64,000 nt of DNA from Comamonas suwonensis. GTDB lineage: Bacteria; Pseudomonadota; Gammaproteobacteria; Burkholderiales; Burkholderiaceae_C. The position numbers and the translations under genes are program-made. The notes beneath the pieces are model-generated. The model was not told the origin of the DNA. It was given only the letters and a program-made list of their open reading frames with translations, and ran no database searches. Position 1 is the first letter of the stretch, and every line of letters begins with the position of its first letter. The stretch is taken from the NCBI RefSeq assembly GCF_012844455.2, contig NZ_JABBCQ020000005.1:186001-250000 (forward strand), written 5' to 3'. Of this stretch, positions 51,834 through 61,313 are shown in pieces.

Positions 51834-53912
51834 CTATTGTCTTTGTAGCATTTGACAGTGCTGCGACATCCATGCGGCCGCGCGATCGGCAGGCATTGGC
51901 GCAGACACCAGAAACCCCTGCATCATGGCACAGCCCATCTGACGGAGCATGTGCAATTGTTCAGGGCTTTCTACGCCTTCGGCCAGAATTTCGAGATGCA
52001 GGCTTTGCCCCATCTGCACGATGGCGTTGACGATGGCGGCTGCATCGGGGTTGTGAGGCAGGTCGGAGACGAAGGACCGGTCGATCTTGAGCCGGTCTAT
52101 GGGGTGCTTGCGCAGATAGGCCAGCGACGAGTAACCGGTGCCAAAGTCATCTATCGCCAGGCCCACGCCCAGTGACTTGAGTGCATGCAGGGTCTGCTGC
52201 ATATGCGTACCCGACAGCATGAGCGTGGTCTCGGTGATTTCGATATGCAAATAGCGAGCGTCCAGCCCCGTGTCGTCCAGCACCTGTGCCACTTCCTGCA
52301 CCACATCACGCTGGCGGAACTCTTGGGCGGACAGGTTGACGGCCACAGGAACGGGTAGGTAGCCGTCATCCTGCCAGGTCTTGGCCTGGCGGCAGGCCTG
52401 ATTGAGCACCCAGCGGTCAACTGCCGCGATCAGGCCCCGGTTCTCGGCAAAGCCAATGAATTCATTGGGCGAAACCAGACCTCGGTGCGGGTGCTTCCAG
52501 CGCACCAGCGCCTCAAAGCCCGCCAGCTCGCCGCTCTGTATCAAGGTTTGCGGCTGATAGTGCAGTTCGAACTCGCCGCGCTCAACGGCATTGCGCAGCA
52601 TTTGCTCCTGCATCAGCATGCGGGTGGCCCGCCCTTCCAGCGCGGGGGTGTAGAACTGCGAGAAGCTACGGCCACGGGCCTTGGCCATTTGTAGAGCGGC
52701 TTCGGCATTGCTCAGCAGTGCCTCGGGGCATTGGCCGTCATTGGGGTACATGGCAATGCCTACGCTCAGCGAGACATTCAGTTGAGTGCCTTCGACCTGA
52801 TAAGGGGCTTCCACCGGCGTTCGAAGCTGTGCCACCAGCGCCTCGGTTTCCAGCAGACTGGGATTGTCGGGCAGCACGATGACAAAGTCATCGCCACCGA
52901 CACGGGCCACGATGTCCTGAGGGCGCAGGGCTGATTGAATGCGCTGAGCCATCTCGCACAGCAGCAAGTCGCCCGCACGGTGACTGAGCGAGTCGTTGAC
53001 GAATTTGAACTGATCCAGATCCAGCGACAGCACGGCCAGCCGTGATTGCTGACCGGCTGCCTTGGCAATCACATCGCTCAGCAAATGGTTCAGGCGCGCC
53101 CGGTTGGGCAGATGCGTCAGCAAATCATGCTGGGCCAGAAAATCAATGCGCTGGCGGGTTTGCAGCCTGTCCGTCATATCGCGCAGAACGACGATGCGGT
53201 GGCTGTCGTTCTCGCCGGGCATGGTCTTGGCCTCGACCTCTACGGGAATATGCAGGCCGCTTTTGTGCACGGCAATGGATTCATGGCGGTCTTCGCTCTC
53301 GCTGCGCAAGTTTTTCAGTGCGCGCAGGCGGACTTCCGGGCCCACGTAATCAAGAATGGCGGTGCCGCGCAGTTCGTTAATGGTGTAGCCGACCAGGCGT
53401 GACAGGGCGTCATTGCCATCCATGATGATGCCGTCGCGGTGCAGCACGATGGCTTCGGTGGTGATGGCGGCAAACTTGCGCATGCGCTCTTCGTTGTCAC
53501 GTATTTGCTGAGTCACCTGATGGTGGTGACTCACATCGGTCATCAATGCCACCAGACCCTTGAGCACGCCATTTTCTGCATGAGGGCGCAGCACGGCCTC
53601 GATATGCTGCACCTTGCCGATTTCATTCTTGAACTGGCGCGTGTAGCGCATGGTCTGCGTACTGTCCACTGAAACCGTGTCGAGATACGGTTTTATCTGC
53701 GCCCAGACCAGCTCCCCCACAATCTCTTGTACATCAAGGCCGACAATGCTCTGCGGCGTGTAGCCAAAGTGTTCGGCATAGTGGGAATTTGCAAAGCGAC
53801 AGGTTCGGGTGTCGGCATCAAAATAGGCCAGCATGGCCGGTGCCGTATCTGCGACCAGCCTCACAATGGCATTCACATCTCTCGATGGCTGAGCGATGAA
53901 TTTGTCAGGCAT
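51834..53912 (-). CDS. PAS-PAS-GGDEF-EAL cyclic-di-GMP signalling protein
   Basis: A 692-residue cytoplasmic protein. Two PAS domains (about 15-130, with YFDADTRTCRFANSHYAEHF, and 140-255) precede a GGDEF domain with VGGDDFVIVLP (GGDDF) and an EAL domain from about 425. The EAL catalytic set is complete: FEALVRWKHP, VNLSA, IEITETTL, IDDFGTGYSSLAYL, LKIDRSFV and EGVE. It should therefore hydrolyse cyclic-di-GMP; the GGDDF site may be active or only sense GTP. No membrane segment, so PAS ligands are cytosolic. First gene of an operon with AMP nucleosidase and the degenerate GGDEF protein. Confidence 0.94.
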   Translation of the reverse strand: MPDKFIAQPSRDVNAIVRLVADTAPAMLAYFDADTRTCRFANSHYAEHFGYTPQSIVGLDVQEIVGELVWAQIKPYLDTVSVDSTQTMRYTRQFKNEIGKVQHIEAVLRPHAENGVLKGLVALMTDVSHHHQVTQQIRDNEERMRKFAAITTEAIVLHRDGIIMDGNDALSRLVGYTINELRGTAILDYVGPEVRLRALKNLRSESEDRHESIAVHKSGLHIPVEVEAKTMPGENDSHRIVVLRDMTDRLQTRQRIDFLAQHDLLTHLPNRARLNHLLSDVIAKAAGQQSRLAVLSLDLDQFKFVNDSLSHRAGDLLLCEMAQRIQSALRPQDIVARVGGDDFVIVLPDNPSLLETEALVAQLRTPVEAPYQVEGTQLNVSLSVGIAMYPNDGQCPEALLSNAEAALQMAKARGRSFSQFYTPALEGRATRMLMQEQMLRNAVERGEFELHYQPQTLIQSGELAGFEALVRWKHPHRGLVSPNEFIGFAENRGLIAAVDRWVLNQACRQAKTWQDDGYLPVPVAVNLSAQEFRQRDVVQEVAQVLDDTGLDARYLHIEITETTLMLSGTHMQQTLHALKSLGVGLAIDDFGTGYSSLAYLRKHPIDRLKIDRSFVSDLPHNPDAAAIVNAIVQMGQSLHLEILAEGVESPEQLHMLRQMGCAMMQGFLVSAPMPADRAAAWMSQHCQMLQRQ

Positions 53913-54063
53913 GCGCCTCCCTCATTTTTGGGAGTGTTTATATAGGAATCGCTTCGGCCCCGGGGGATTTTGGTCTCCCATAGTCAACGATTCTTGATTT
54001 TGCCAACACCATTGCTTAGGTCTTTGGAATTTAAGTCACACCGCCTGATAGCCGCTTAAGAAC

Positions 54064-55050
54064 ATGAACAACTCCAGAGCATTCACATCCTCCCAATGGC
54101 TGCAGCCGCACAACCTGCTGAAAATCTCGGTTGGGGTCGCGCTGCTGACCATTGTTTTGAAAACGCTGGCCTGGTGGTTGACGGGCTCTGTCGGCTTGCT
54201 GTCGGATGCGCTGGAATCCTTTGTGAATCTGGCCGGAGCCATGTTCGCCCTGACCATGGTGACTGTGGCCAAGCGCCCAGCGGATGCCGAGCATCCCTAT
54301 GGACACCACAAGGCGGAGTACTTCTCGGCCGGGTTTGAGGGCGTGCTGGTCATGGGGGCCAGCCTGGCTATCGCATGGGCCGCGCTGTCGAGACTGTGGA
54401 ACCCTCAGCCGCTGGAGCAACTGAGCTGGGGCCTGATGCTGTCGCTGGTCAGCACCGTTTTCAATGGCCTGCTGGCCTGGGTCATGCTGCGCTCGTCGCG
54501 GAAATTTCGCTCCATGGCCCTGGCGGGGGATGCCAAGCATCTGTTCACCGATGTTTGGACCTCGATCGGCGTGGTGGTCGGCCTGCTGGCCGCTGCCTTG
54601 ACGGGGTGGCTCTGGGTCGATGCGCTGGTCGCATTGGCTGTCGCCATCCATATTTTTATTCAAGGCATGCAGCTGGTCTGGCAGTCCTCGCAAGGCTTGA
54701 TGGATCAGGCGCTGAATGCGCCGCAGCGCCTCAAGATCGATACGCTGCTGGATGGCTACGCCAAGCGCAGCGAAGGGGTGAGCTTTGACAATATTTACAG
54801 CCGCCAGGCGGGGGAGCGCAGCTTTGTGGACTTTCACATGCATGTTCCAGGCCAGTGGAGCGTGCAGCGCGCGGCACAATTGCGCACTGAAATTGAAGCG
54901 GCGCTACTGCAGGCCATACCGGGTCTGTACGCCCGGATTGAGTTGCTTCCCATGGGCATGAACACCGTCAGTGAAGTCGCGGATGGTGACGCTGGCGTTG
55001 AAGTTGGGCGAGAAGCACCAGGCGCGGCACAGGAAGGTTTCCGAGAATGA
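54064..55050 (+). CDS. Cation diffusion facilitator (CDF) metal transporter
   Basis: A 328-residue inner-membrane metal/proton antiporter. About six hydrophobic helices; helix two carries [17 protein letters not shown] and helix five [16 protein letters not shown], the paired metal site segments (the first with Asp and Glu in place of the usual Asp pair). [13 protein letters not shown] is the CDF loop signature. The cytoplasmic C-terminal domain shows [14 protein letters not shown] and AALLQAIPG, then a charged tail of about 25 residues. Zinc, iron or similar divalent metal is expected. Its stop overlaps the dtd start (ATGA at 55047-55050). Confidence 0.92.
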   Translation: MNNSRAFTSSQWLQPHNLLKISVGVALLTIVLKTLAWWLTGSVGLLSDALESFVNLAGAMFALTMVTVAKRPADAEHPYGHHKAEYFSAGFEGVLVMGASLAIAWAALSRLWNPQPLEQLSWGLMLSLVSTVFNGLLAWVMLRSSRKFRSMALAGDAKHLFTDVWTSIGVVVGLLAAALTGWLWVDALVALAVAIHIFIQGMQLVWQSSQGLMDQALNAPQRLKIDTLLDGYAKRSEGVSFDNIYSRQAGERSFVDFHMHVPGQWSVQRAAQLRTEIEAALLQAIPGLYARIELLPMGMNTVSEVADGDAGVEVGREAPGAAQEGFRE

Positions 55051-55508
55051 TGAGTGTGATTCAGCGCGTCAAGCAGGCGCGTGTGGAAGTCGATGGCCGC
55101 ATGACCGGCCAGATCGAACAAGGCCTGCTGGCGCTGGTCTGTGCCGAGCGTGGCGATACCGAGGTGGAGGCCGACAAGCTGCTGGCCAAGATGCTCAAGT
55201 TGCGCATCTTCAGCGATGAGGCAGGGAAGATGAACAAAAGCGTGCAGGATGTGGGTGGCGGCCTGCTCATCGTCAGTCAGTTCACGCTGGCAGCGGATAC
55301 CAAGGGCGGCAACCGCCCCAGCTTTACTGCTGCAGCCACCCCCGATGAAGGCCGGCGCCTCTACAACTACTTTGTGGACAAGGCCCGCGCAGCCCACCCC
55401 GCGGTGCAGACCGGTGAATTTGCCGCCGACATGCAGGTGCATCTGGTGAACGACGGGCCGGTGACTATTCCCCTGCGCATAGAGCCAGCGGTAAACCCAC
55501 AGTCGTAA
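55047..55508 (+). CDS. dtd: D-aminoacyl-tRNA deacylase
   Basis: A 153-residue enzyme that removes D-amino acids wrongly attached to tRNA. Features: [16 protein letters not shown] at the start, [35 protein letters not shown], the Gln/Thr active-site strand, and the Gly-cisPro motif in [12 protein letters not shown]. Length is close to E. coli Dtd. Start codon overlaps the CDF stop, so translation is coupled although the functions are unrelated; an immediately following ATG at 55050 is an alternative. Confidence 0.95.
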   Translation: MMSVIQRVKQARVEVDGRMTGQIEQGLLALVCAERGDTEVEADKLLAKMLKLRIFSDEAGKMNKSVQDVGGGLLIVSQFTLAADTKGGNRPSFTAAATPDEGRRLYNYFVDKARAAHPAVQTGEFAADMQVHLVNDGPVTIPLRIEPAVNPQS

Positions 55509-55602
55509 ATCAGGGCTTAGAGGGCGCATGCCCCATGGCAGTCAGGGGCCAAGCTGAAGCCTGACAAGGCGTGGATGGAATGGCCCCGGATAATTCAGCC
55601 CT

Positions 55603-57012
55603 ATGAATACCTCCACCAGCGCCGCCAAGGCCACTGATTCCTCCGCTTTCTCGGCGCTGCCCCTGTCCCCTGAAATGCTGGCCAACCTCCAGCAATTGGG
55701 CTACACGCAGATGACGCCCATTCAGGCTGCCAGTTTGCCACTGACCCTGCAAGGCAAGGACCTGATTGCTCAGGCCAGCACCGGCAGCGGCAAGACCGCC
55801 GCCTTTGGCTTGCCCATGGTGGATCGTCTCAATCCTCGCTGGTTTGCCGTCCAAGCCCTGGTGCTGTGCCCCACGCGCGAGCTGGCCGATCAGGTCGCTA
55901 CCGAAATCCGCCGTCTGGCGCGCGCGCAGGAAAACATCAAGGTCGTGACCGTCTATGGCGGCGTGCCCTCGCGCAACCAGATCGCATCGCTGGAGAACGG
56001 TGCCCACATCGTTGTTGGCACACCCGGCCGCGTGATGGACCTGATGGAGCGCGGCAAGCTCGACATCAGCAACCTCAAGACTCTGGTGCTGGACGAAGCC
56101 GATCGCATGCTGGACATGGGCTTCTTCGGCGACATCGTCACCGTCGCAGAGCAGTGCCCGGCAGATCGCCAGACCCTGCTGTTCTCGGCCACCTATCCTG
56201 AAGGCATTGCCAGTCTTGCCAATCGCTTCATGCGCGACCCGCAGACCGTGAAGGTGGCTGCACAGCACAGCGCCGGCAAGATCGAGCAGCGCTGGTACGA
56301 GGTGGCCGCCCGCGACAAGGTGGCAACCGTGGCCAAGCTGCTCGCCCACTTCCGCCCTGAATCGACCATTGCCTTTTGCAATACCAAGCAGCAATGCCGT
56401 GACGTGGTGACGGCGCTGCAGGCCGAAGGCTTCAGCGCGCTGGCGCTGTTTGGCGAGCTGGAGCAGCGCGAGCGCGACGAAGTACTGGTGCAGTTTGCCA
56501 ACAAGAGCTGCAGCGTGCTGGTGGCGACCGATGTGGCTGCGCGCGGCCTGGATATTGCCGACCTGTCCGCCGTCATCAATGTGGATGTGACGCCGGATTC
56601 GGAAGTGCACATCCACCGCATTGGCCGCACAGGCCGCGGCGATGCAGAAGGTCTGGCGCTGAATCTGGTCAGCATGGACGAGATGGGCAGCGTGGGCAAA
56701 ATCGAGCAATTGCAAGGCCGTGCGTCGCAGTTCTTCCCTGTCGATGAGCTGACCCCCGCGGCTGGTGGCGAGCTGCTGCCCCCCATGATGACCATTCAGA
56801 TCATTGGCGGGCGCAAGGAGAAAATCCGCGCTGGCGACGTGATGGGAGCCATGTGTGCCGACTTTGGCTACAGCCGTGACCAGATCGGCAAGATCAGCGT
56901 CAACGATTTCTCCACCTATGTGGCGGTGGACCGCAAGATTGCCTCGGCAGCCTGTGCCAAGCTCAATGGTGGCAAGGTCAAGGGCAAGACGGTGCGCGCA
57001 CGTCTGCTGTAA
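55603..57012 (+). CDS. dbpA: ATP-dependent RNA helicase DbpA
   Basis: A 469-residue DEAD-box helicase of 23S rRNA. Q motif GYTQMTPIQAASLPLTLQGK, Walker A ASTGSGKT, PTRELADQ, VVGTPGRVMDL, LVLDEADRMLDMGF, LLFSATYP, STIAFCNTKQQCRDV, VLVATDVAARGLDIA and HRIGRTGRG are all present. The C-terminal 75 residues (IQIIGGRKEKIRAGDVMGAM, SYVA-like NDFSTYVAVDRKIA) are the DbpA RNA-binding domain that recognises helix 92. Ends with a family 1 repeat and a strong terminator. Confidence 0.95.
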   Translation: MNTSTSAAKATDSSAFSALPLSPEMLANLQQLGYTQMTPIQAASLPLTLQGKDLIAQASTGSGKTAAFGLPMVDRLNPRWFAVQALVLCPTRELADQVATEIRRLARAQENIKVVTVYGGVPSRNQIASLENGAHIVVGTPGRVMDLMERGKLDISNLKTLVLDEADRMLDMGFFGDIVTVAEQCPADRQTLLFSATYPEGIASLANRFMRDPQTVKVAAQHSAGKIEQRWYEVAARDKVATVAKLLAHFRPESTIAFCNTKQQCRDVVTALQAEGFSALALFGELEQRERDEVLVQFANKSCSVLVATDVAARGLDIADLSAVINVDVTPDSEVHIHRIGRTGRGDAEGLALNLVSMDEMGSVGKIEQLQGRASQFFPVDELTPAAGGELLPPMMTIQIIGGRKEKIRAGDVMGAMCADFGYSRDQIGKISVNDFSTYVAVDRKIASAACAKLNGGKVKGKTVRARLL

Positions 57013-57020
57013 AAATATCA

Positions 57021-57066
57021 GTCAAATTGGCCTCAAGCACTTTTGTGTAAAGCGCTGAGTGCTCCT
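57021..57066. repeat. Palindromic repeat, family 1
   Basis: GTCAAATTGGCCTCAAGCAC, then TTTTGTGTAAAGCGCTGAGT, then GCTCCTAAA, directly after the dbpA stop and before the terminator. Confidence 0.58.
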
Positions 57067-57110
57067 AAAAAGCCTTCTCGACGCCTTTCGTTGCTGAGAA
57101 GGCTTTTTGC
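57067..57110. terminator. Bidirectional intrinsic terminator
   Basis: AAAAAGCCTTCTC (57067-57079) pairs with GAGAAGGCTTTTT (57096-57108) around a 16-base loop, between convergent dbpA and the TauE/SafE gene. Confidence 0.88.
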
Positions 57111-57128
57111 TTTGGGTTGGCGTAGGGC

Positions 57129-57902
57129 TCAACCTCTGGCGAAGAACAGTCCCGCCATCACCAGCCCCGTGGCCACAATGCCCCAGCGCAGGATGTGGGC
57201 CGGAATCTTGCGCGCTACGCGTGCGCCGCCGTAGCCGCCTGCAGTGGCTGCGACCATCATCACCAGCGCTTGCTCCCATTGCACGATCCCGCCCACGGCG
57301 TAGATGGTGACGGCAATGGCCGTGAGCAGGGCTGAGACCAGGTTTTTCATGCCGTTCATGGCGTTCAGCTGGGTCTGGCCCAGCAGGCCGAACAGGGCCA
57401 GCAGCAAGATGCCCAGACCGCCGTTGAAGTAGCCTCCGTACACCGTCACGATCAGCATGCCGATAGCAGCCTTGCTGGTATTGGTTGCCTTGAGTGTGGC
57501 GCTGCCGGCATTCTTGCCCGAGGCCCAGGCACGCAGCTGCGGGGCGAAGGCAAACATGGCGGTGGCGGCCAGCAGCAGCCAGGGAACGACTTTCCGGAAG
57601 GTCTCATCGGGGGTAAACAGCAGCAGCGCGGCCCCCGCAGAGCCGCCAACCAGCGATAGAGCGATCACCTGCTTCATTGACAGGCCGGGCGGCGACTGCA
57701 TATCGTCCTTGAAGCCCCAGGCGCCCGCCATATAGCCAGGCAGCAAGGCCACGGTGCCGGTGGCGTTTGCCACCACAGGGGGGACGCCGGTAAAGACCAG
57801 CGCAGGCAGGGTCAGAAAGCTGCCGCCGCCAGCCACGGCGTTGAGCGCGCCAGCGGCAAAGGCAGCGACCAGCAGCAGGGCGAGGTGGCCCAGGTTGTCC
57901 AT
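57129..57902 (-). CDS. TauE/SafE-family membrane transporter (sulfite exporter family)
   Basis: A 257-residue inner-membrane protein with about eight hydrophobic segments. Family landmarks: AGALNAVAGGGSFLTLPAL, the GGG loop typical of TauE/SafE, GVPPVVANATGTVALLPGYM, and the second repeat GGYFNGGLGILLLALFGLLG. Members export sulfite, sulfoacetate or other organosulfur anions, or are uncharacterised. The gene is divergent from a Bug receptor with a 152-base AT-rich gap; joint regulation is possible but not shown. Confidence 0.9.
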   Translation of the reverse strand: MDNLGHLALLLVAAFAAGALNAVAGGGSFLTLPALVFTGVPPVVANATGTVALLPGYMAGAWGFKDDMQSPPGLSMKQVIALSLVGGSAGAALLLFTPDETFRKVVPWLLLAATAMFAFAPQLRAWASGKNAGSATLKATNTSKAAIGMLIVTVYGGYFNGGLGILLLALFGLLGQTQLNAMNGMKNLVSALLTAIAVTIYAVGGIVQWEQALVMMVAATAGGYGGARVARKIPAHILRWGIVATGLVMAGLFFARG

Positions 57903-57954
57903 GGATTGGTCTCCTGATTGGGAATCTTGTGGTGCGCCGATCTATTGGAGATCG

Positions 57955-58030
57955 AACCACTTAATTATTTTTAGAAATAAAAAAATGTAAAAACAGTATT
58001 TTGAGAAATAAACCAATGTTTTGACAATCA
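57955..58030. promoter_or_regulatory. AT-rich divergent promoter region
   Basis: An unusually AT-rich island compared with the surroundings, containing two near-repeats, TTTTTAGAAATAAAA and TTTGAGAAATAAACC. It separates the divergent TauE/SafE and Bug genes and probably holds both promoters; exact -35 and -10 positions could not be settled. Confidence 0.35.
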
Positions 58031-58054
58031 CTTCTTACGTTAAGGAGTGTTGTC

Positions 58055-59038
58055 GTGAATCTGCCCCGTTTCTTCTCTCGCACCGCGTGGGCCTTGCTGG
58101 CCGCTACTGGCGTGCAGGGTGCAGCCATGGCTCAGCAGCCTGATTTTCCGGCGCGCTCCGTCAAGCTGGTGGTGGCGAACGGCGCGGGCAGCGCGCCTGA
58201 TTTGCTGGCGCGCCAGGTGGGCAATGTGGTGGGCAAGGAATGGAAGCAGGCCGTTGTGGTGGAGAACAAGGGCGCAGCAGGCGGCGTCTCGGCCGTGGAT
58301 GCCGTAGTCAAGGCCCAGCCCGATGGCTACACCCTGCTGGTGGGCGGCGATAGTGCCATCACCATCATGCCCAATGTGCAGCGCAACTTGCCTTATGACG
58401 TCAAGAACGACCTGGTGCCGGTGACCAAGCTCGGCCAGTCCGACTTTGTGTTGGTGGCCAACCCGAAGAAGGGTTTCAAGACCGTGCAGGACTTTGTGAG
58501 CTATGCCAAGGCTCACCCCGGCAAGATCAACTACGCATCGTCCGGTACGGGCGGTGCCCAGCATCTGGCGATGGAGCAGTTCAAGCAGCGCGCAGGCTTT
58601 TTCGCCACGCATATTCCCTATCGCGGTGGCCCCCAAGGTCTTCAGGATGTGCTGGCGGGTCAGGTCGATGTGATGTTGATTGCGGTGGCACCCGCCATCA
58701 CGCAGATTCAAAGCGGCAAGCTGACCGCGCTGGCCGTGTCAGGCCTGCAACGCCATGCCTTGCTGCCCCAGGTGCAGACGCTGGCTGAGACGTACAAAGG
58801 CTTTGAGGCCGGAGCCTGGTTTGGTCTGTTTGCGCCCAAGGGCACGCCCGCCGCCTTGGTGCAAGCCATTGCACAGGATACGGACCGCGCCCTGAAGGAC
58901 CCAGAGCTGCGCAAGAGTCTGCTGCAGCAAGGCATTACGCCTGTGGGTGAAGGCCAGCAGATCTTTGCCAAGCAGATCAAGACTGAAGATGTGCGCGTAG
59001 CGCAATTGGTGCGCACCATTGGCCTGAGCGTCGAGTAA
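58055..59038 (+). CDS. Bug/TctC-family periplasmic receptor
   Basis: A 327-residue receptor starting with GTG at 58055, supported by AAGGAG 7 bases upstream. Signal peptide to about AAMAQQP. Family pattern: SVKLVVANGAGSAPDLLARQ, VVENKGAAGGVSAVDAV, QPDGYTLLVGG, a central YASSGTGGAQHLAMEQF and FAPKGTPAALVQAIAQDTDR. The second motif has NGAGSAPD where most members have PFPAGGxxD, so the ligand may differ. No tctA or tctB gene is near. It is followed by a strong terminator and appears monocistronic. Confidence 0.9.
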   Translation: MNLPRFFSRTAWALLAATGVQGAAMAQQPDFPARSVKLVVANGAGSAPDLLARQVGNVVGKEWKQAVVVENKGAAGGVSAVDAVVKAQPDGYTLLVGGDSAITIMPNVQRNLPYDVKNDLVPVTKLGQSDFVLVANPKKGFKTVQDFVSYAKAHPGKINYASSGTGGAQHLAMEQFKQRAGFFATHIPYRGGPQGLQDVLAGQVDVMLIAVAPAITQIQSGKLTALAVSGLQRHALLPQVQTLAETYKGFEAGAWFGLFAPKGTPAALVQAIAQDTDRALKDPELRKSLLQQGITPVGEGQQIFAKQIKTEDVRVAQLVRTIGLSVE

Positions 59039-59052
59039 ACAGTCTCAGCATT

Positions 59053-59100
59053 AAAAAGCGGTCTGTCCAAGCACTAGCTTGGCCAGACCGCTTTGTTTTT
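59053..59100. terminator. Bidirectional intrinsic terminator
   Basis: AAAGCGGTCTG (59055-59065) and CAGACCGCTTT (59084-59094), with an inner CCAAG/CTTGG stem around CACTAG and one mismatch, then GTTTTTGG. It lies between the convergent Bug and ybeY genes. Confidence 0.9.
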
Positions 59101-59125
59101 GGTAGCGTCAATGCTGCTCAGCAGC

Positions 59126-59584
59126 TTACTGAGCGTACGGGTCCTCAAACCCCATCTCTTTCATGATGTCGCTCTCGTAGGCTTCCATCTCCTCGGCATC
59201 TTCCTCGCTGGTCTCATGGTCCCAGCCCTGCGCATGCAGCGTGCCGTGCACCAGCAGGTGGGCGTAATGCTCTTCCAGCGTCTTGTTCTGCTCTTTGGCT
59301 TCGCGCTCCACCACGGGGGCGCAGAGAACCAGGTCGGCCATCACGGTTGGTTCTTGCTGGTAGTCAAAGGTCAGCACATTGGTCGCGTAATCCTTTTGAC
59401 GGAATTCGCGGTTGAGCTTCTGGCCTTCTTCGGTGTCGACAATGCGCACGGTGATCTCGGCATCCACCGCCAGCGCGTGGCGAATCCAGGTCGTGACCTT
59501 GCTGCGGGTCAGCAGTTCGCGGTGGGCTGTGGCTTCGGCAGAGGGGCCAAATTGCAGAGACAGTTGCAGTTGATTTAGAGACAT
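59126..59584 (-). CDS. ybeY: Endoribonuclease YbeY (rRNA maturation factor)
   Basis: A 152-residue metalloprotein for 16S rRNA 3' end processing and ribosome quality control. The zinc motif H-G-x-L-H-x5-H appears as [20 protein letters not shown], the strict family signature; [19 protein letters not shown] is the second conserved region. It follows phoH on the same strand, the classic phoH-ybeY order, but a family 1 repeat fills the 49-base gap and reaches its start codon, so there is no normal Shine-Dalgarno. Confidence 0.95.
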   Translation of the reverse strand: MSLNQLQLSLQFGPSAEATAHRELLTRSKVTTWIRHALAVDAEITVRIVDTEEGQKLNREFRQKDYATNVLTFDYQQEPTVMADLVLCAPVVEREAKEQNKTLEEHYAHLLVHGTLHAQGWDHETSEEDAEEMEAYESDIMKEMGFEDPYAQ

Positions 59585-59585
59585 T

Positions 59586-59633
59586 TTGGCTTGTAGCGCT
59601 TATTTGGTAAGCGCTGGTAGCTATGAAGTTTGA
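59586..59633. repeat. Palindromic repeat, family 1, between phoH and ybeY
   Basis: TTGGCTTGTAGCGCTTATTT followed by GGTAAGCGCTGGTAGCTATG and AAGTTTGAT. A complete copy: AGCGCTTA and TAAGCGCT form the stem. It fills the whole space between the two coding regions. Confidence 0.68.
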
Positions 59634-60641
59634 TTAAAGCTCATCTGCCGTAGGCAGCGGGCGGCTGGCTCGGGGCTTGGGGGCTTTGGGTGCGCTCGTG
59701 CCTTCGGTCACACGGCCACGGGCGTCGTAAGCATCCACAATGCGGGCGACCAGCGGGTGGCGCACCACGTCCACACTGGTGAAGTGATTGACGGAGATGC
59801 CCTTGACGCGGCGCAGCACGCGCTCGGCATCGACCAGGCCGCTGGGCGCACCCTTGGGCAAATCCACCTGGCTCACGTCGCCTGTCACCACGGCCTTGGC
59901 ACCAAAGCCGATGCGGGTGAGAAACATCTTCATCTGCTCGGGCGTGGTGTTCTGGGCTTCGTCCAGAATCACAAAGGCGTTGTTCAGCGTGCGCCCGCGC
60001 ATAAAGGCCAGCGGCGCGATCTCGAGCACATTGCGCTCAAAAGCCTTTTGCACTTTCTCGTAGCCCATCAGGTCGTACAGCGCGTCGTACAGCGGGCGCA
60101 GATAGGGGTCTACCTTCTGTGTCAGGTCGCCGGGCAGAAAGCCCAGACGCTCGCCAGCCTCGACAGCAGGGCGAGTCAGCACAATGCGCTGCACGGCGCT
60201 GCGCTCCAGCGCATCGACGGCGCAGGCCACGGCCAGATAGGTCTTGCCGGTACCTGCGGGGCCAATGCCGAAGGTAATGTCATGCTTGGCAATGTTCTCC
60301 AGGTACAGCGCCTGATTGGGCGTGCGAGCCCGCAGATCGGCGCGGCGCGTGGTCAGCTGGGGCGCGGTCAGGTCGGCTTCCAGCATTTCGACATCGCCAG
60401 CCAGCATCAGTTGCAGGGTATCGTCGGCGATGACGTCGTCAGCCAGCTCATACAGGGCTTGCAGCAGTTCCAGCGCTTCATTGGCCTTGGCTTTGGGGCC
60501 GTCGATCTTGAACTGCTCGTGGCGGTGAGCGATCTTGACGCCCAGCGCAATTTCAATGGTGCGCAGGTGCGCGTCCGTCGGTCCGCAGAGATGGGACAGG
60601 CGTGAGTTGTGGTGGGGAGTGAAAGAGTGGCGCAGGATCAC
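59634..60641 (-). CDS. PhoH-family ATPase (PhoH-like protein)
   Basis: A 335-residue cytoplasmic ATPase. Walker A is [11 protein letters not shown], the PhoH block [20 protein letters not shown] is intact, Walker B is [19 protein letters not shown] and [16 protein letters not shown] follows. The N-terminal 100 residues contain the KH-like region ([19 protein letters not shown]). The C-terminal tail is Lys/Pro-rich. Translation seems to begin at GTG 60641, since no ATG with a better site precedes the conserved region. Pairing with ybeY points to a role in RNA metabolism. Confidence 0.92.
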   Translation of the reverse strand: MILRHSFTPHHNSRLSHLCGPTDAHLRTIEIALGVKIAHRHEQFKIDGPKAKANEALELLQALYELADDVIADDTLQLMLAGDVEMLEADLTAPQLTTRRADLRARTPNQALYLENIAKHDITFGIGPAGTGKTYLAVACAVDALERSAVQRIVLTRPAVEAGERLGFLPGDLTQKVDPYLRPLYDALYDLMGYEKVQKAFERNVLEIAPLAFMRGRTLNNAFVILDEAQNTTPEQMKMFLTRIGFGAKAVVTGDVSQVDLPKGAPSGLVDAERVLRRVKGISVNHFTSVDVVRHPLVARIVDAYDARGRVTEGTSAPKAPKPRASRPLPTADEL

Positions 60642-60689
60642 GCGGATAATTTCTCAAAAGATGGCCGCACAGTGCGGCAAAGGACTTCA

Positions 60690-61265
60690 ATGATAGGCAA
60701 ATTGACTGGAACGCTGCTGGAAAAAAACCCGCCCGAGGTATTGGTGGACTGCGGCGGTGTGGGCTACGAAGTGCAAGTGCCCATGAGCACCTTCTACAAC
60801 CTGCCCGCCAACGGCACCAAGGTGGCCTTGCTGACCCATTTTGTAGTGCGCGAAGACGCCCAGCTGCTGTTTGGCTTTGCCACAGCCCGCGAGCGTCAGA
60901 CGTTTCGCGAACTCATCAAGATCACTGGCGTGGGCCCGCGCATGGCGCTGGCCGTGCTCAGTGGTCTGAGCATTGATGATCTCGCGGATGCGGTATCGCA
61001 GCAGGAAGCAGGGCGATTGGTCAAAGTGCCGGGTATTGGCAAAAAAACGGCCGAACGCCTGCTGCTCGAGCTCAAGGGCAAGATCGGGGCAGATACCGGC
61101 GCGCAGTCGCTTTTTGCCAATAACAATGACCAGAACGATATTCAGCAGGCGCTGATGGCGCTGGGTTACTCGGACAAGGAAGCGTCTGCCGCCCTCAAGA
61201 AACTCCCACCCGATGTAGGGGTGAGCGAGGGGATTAAGCTCGCGCTCAAGGCTTTGACGAAATAG
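60690..61265 (+). CDS. ruvA: Holliday junction DNA helicase subunit RuvA
   Basis: A 191-residue protein that binds four-way junctions as a tetramer and loads the RuvB motor. Domain I ([32 protein letters not shown]) is an OB fold; domain II has two helix-hairpin-helix motifs, [16 protein letters not shown] and [18 protein letters not shown]; domain III (about 145-191) is the RuvB-binding end, [17 protein letters not shown] 60690 has AAAGGA upstream. RuvB and RuvC are not in the window, so they are not in a close ruvCAB operon on this side. No SOS box is visible before it. Confidence 0.97.
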   Translation: MIGKLTGTLLEKNPPEVLVDCGGVGYEVQVPMSTFYNLPANGTKVALLTHFVVREDAQLLFGFATARERQTFRELIKITGVGPRMALAVLSGLSIDDLADAVSQQEAGRLVKVPGIGKKTAERLLLELKGKIGADTGAQSLFANNNDQNDIQQALMALGYSDKEASAALKKLPPDVGVSEGIKLALKALTK

Positions 61266-61313
61266 CTTGCTGGCCCTGCGCCAGCCCGGTCGTGAACTGC
61301 AGGAGGACACGAT

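Noticed and set aside
57955-58054. A precise promoter for the Bug gene using TTGACA at 58021
   Set aside because: The -10 position would fall on the Shine-Dalgarno sequence, leaving no room for a transcript start before the GTG.
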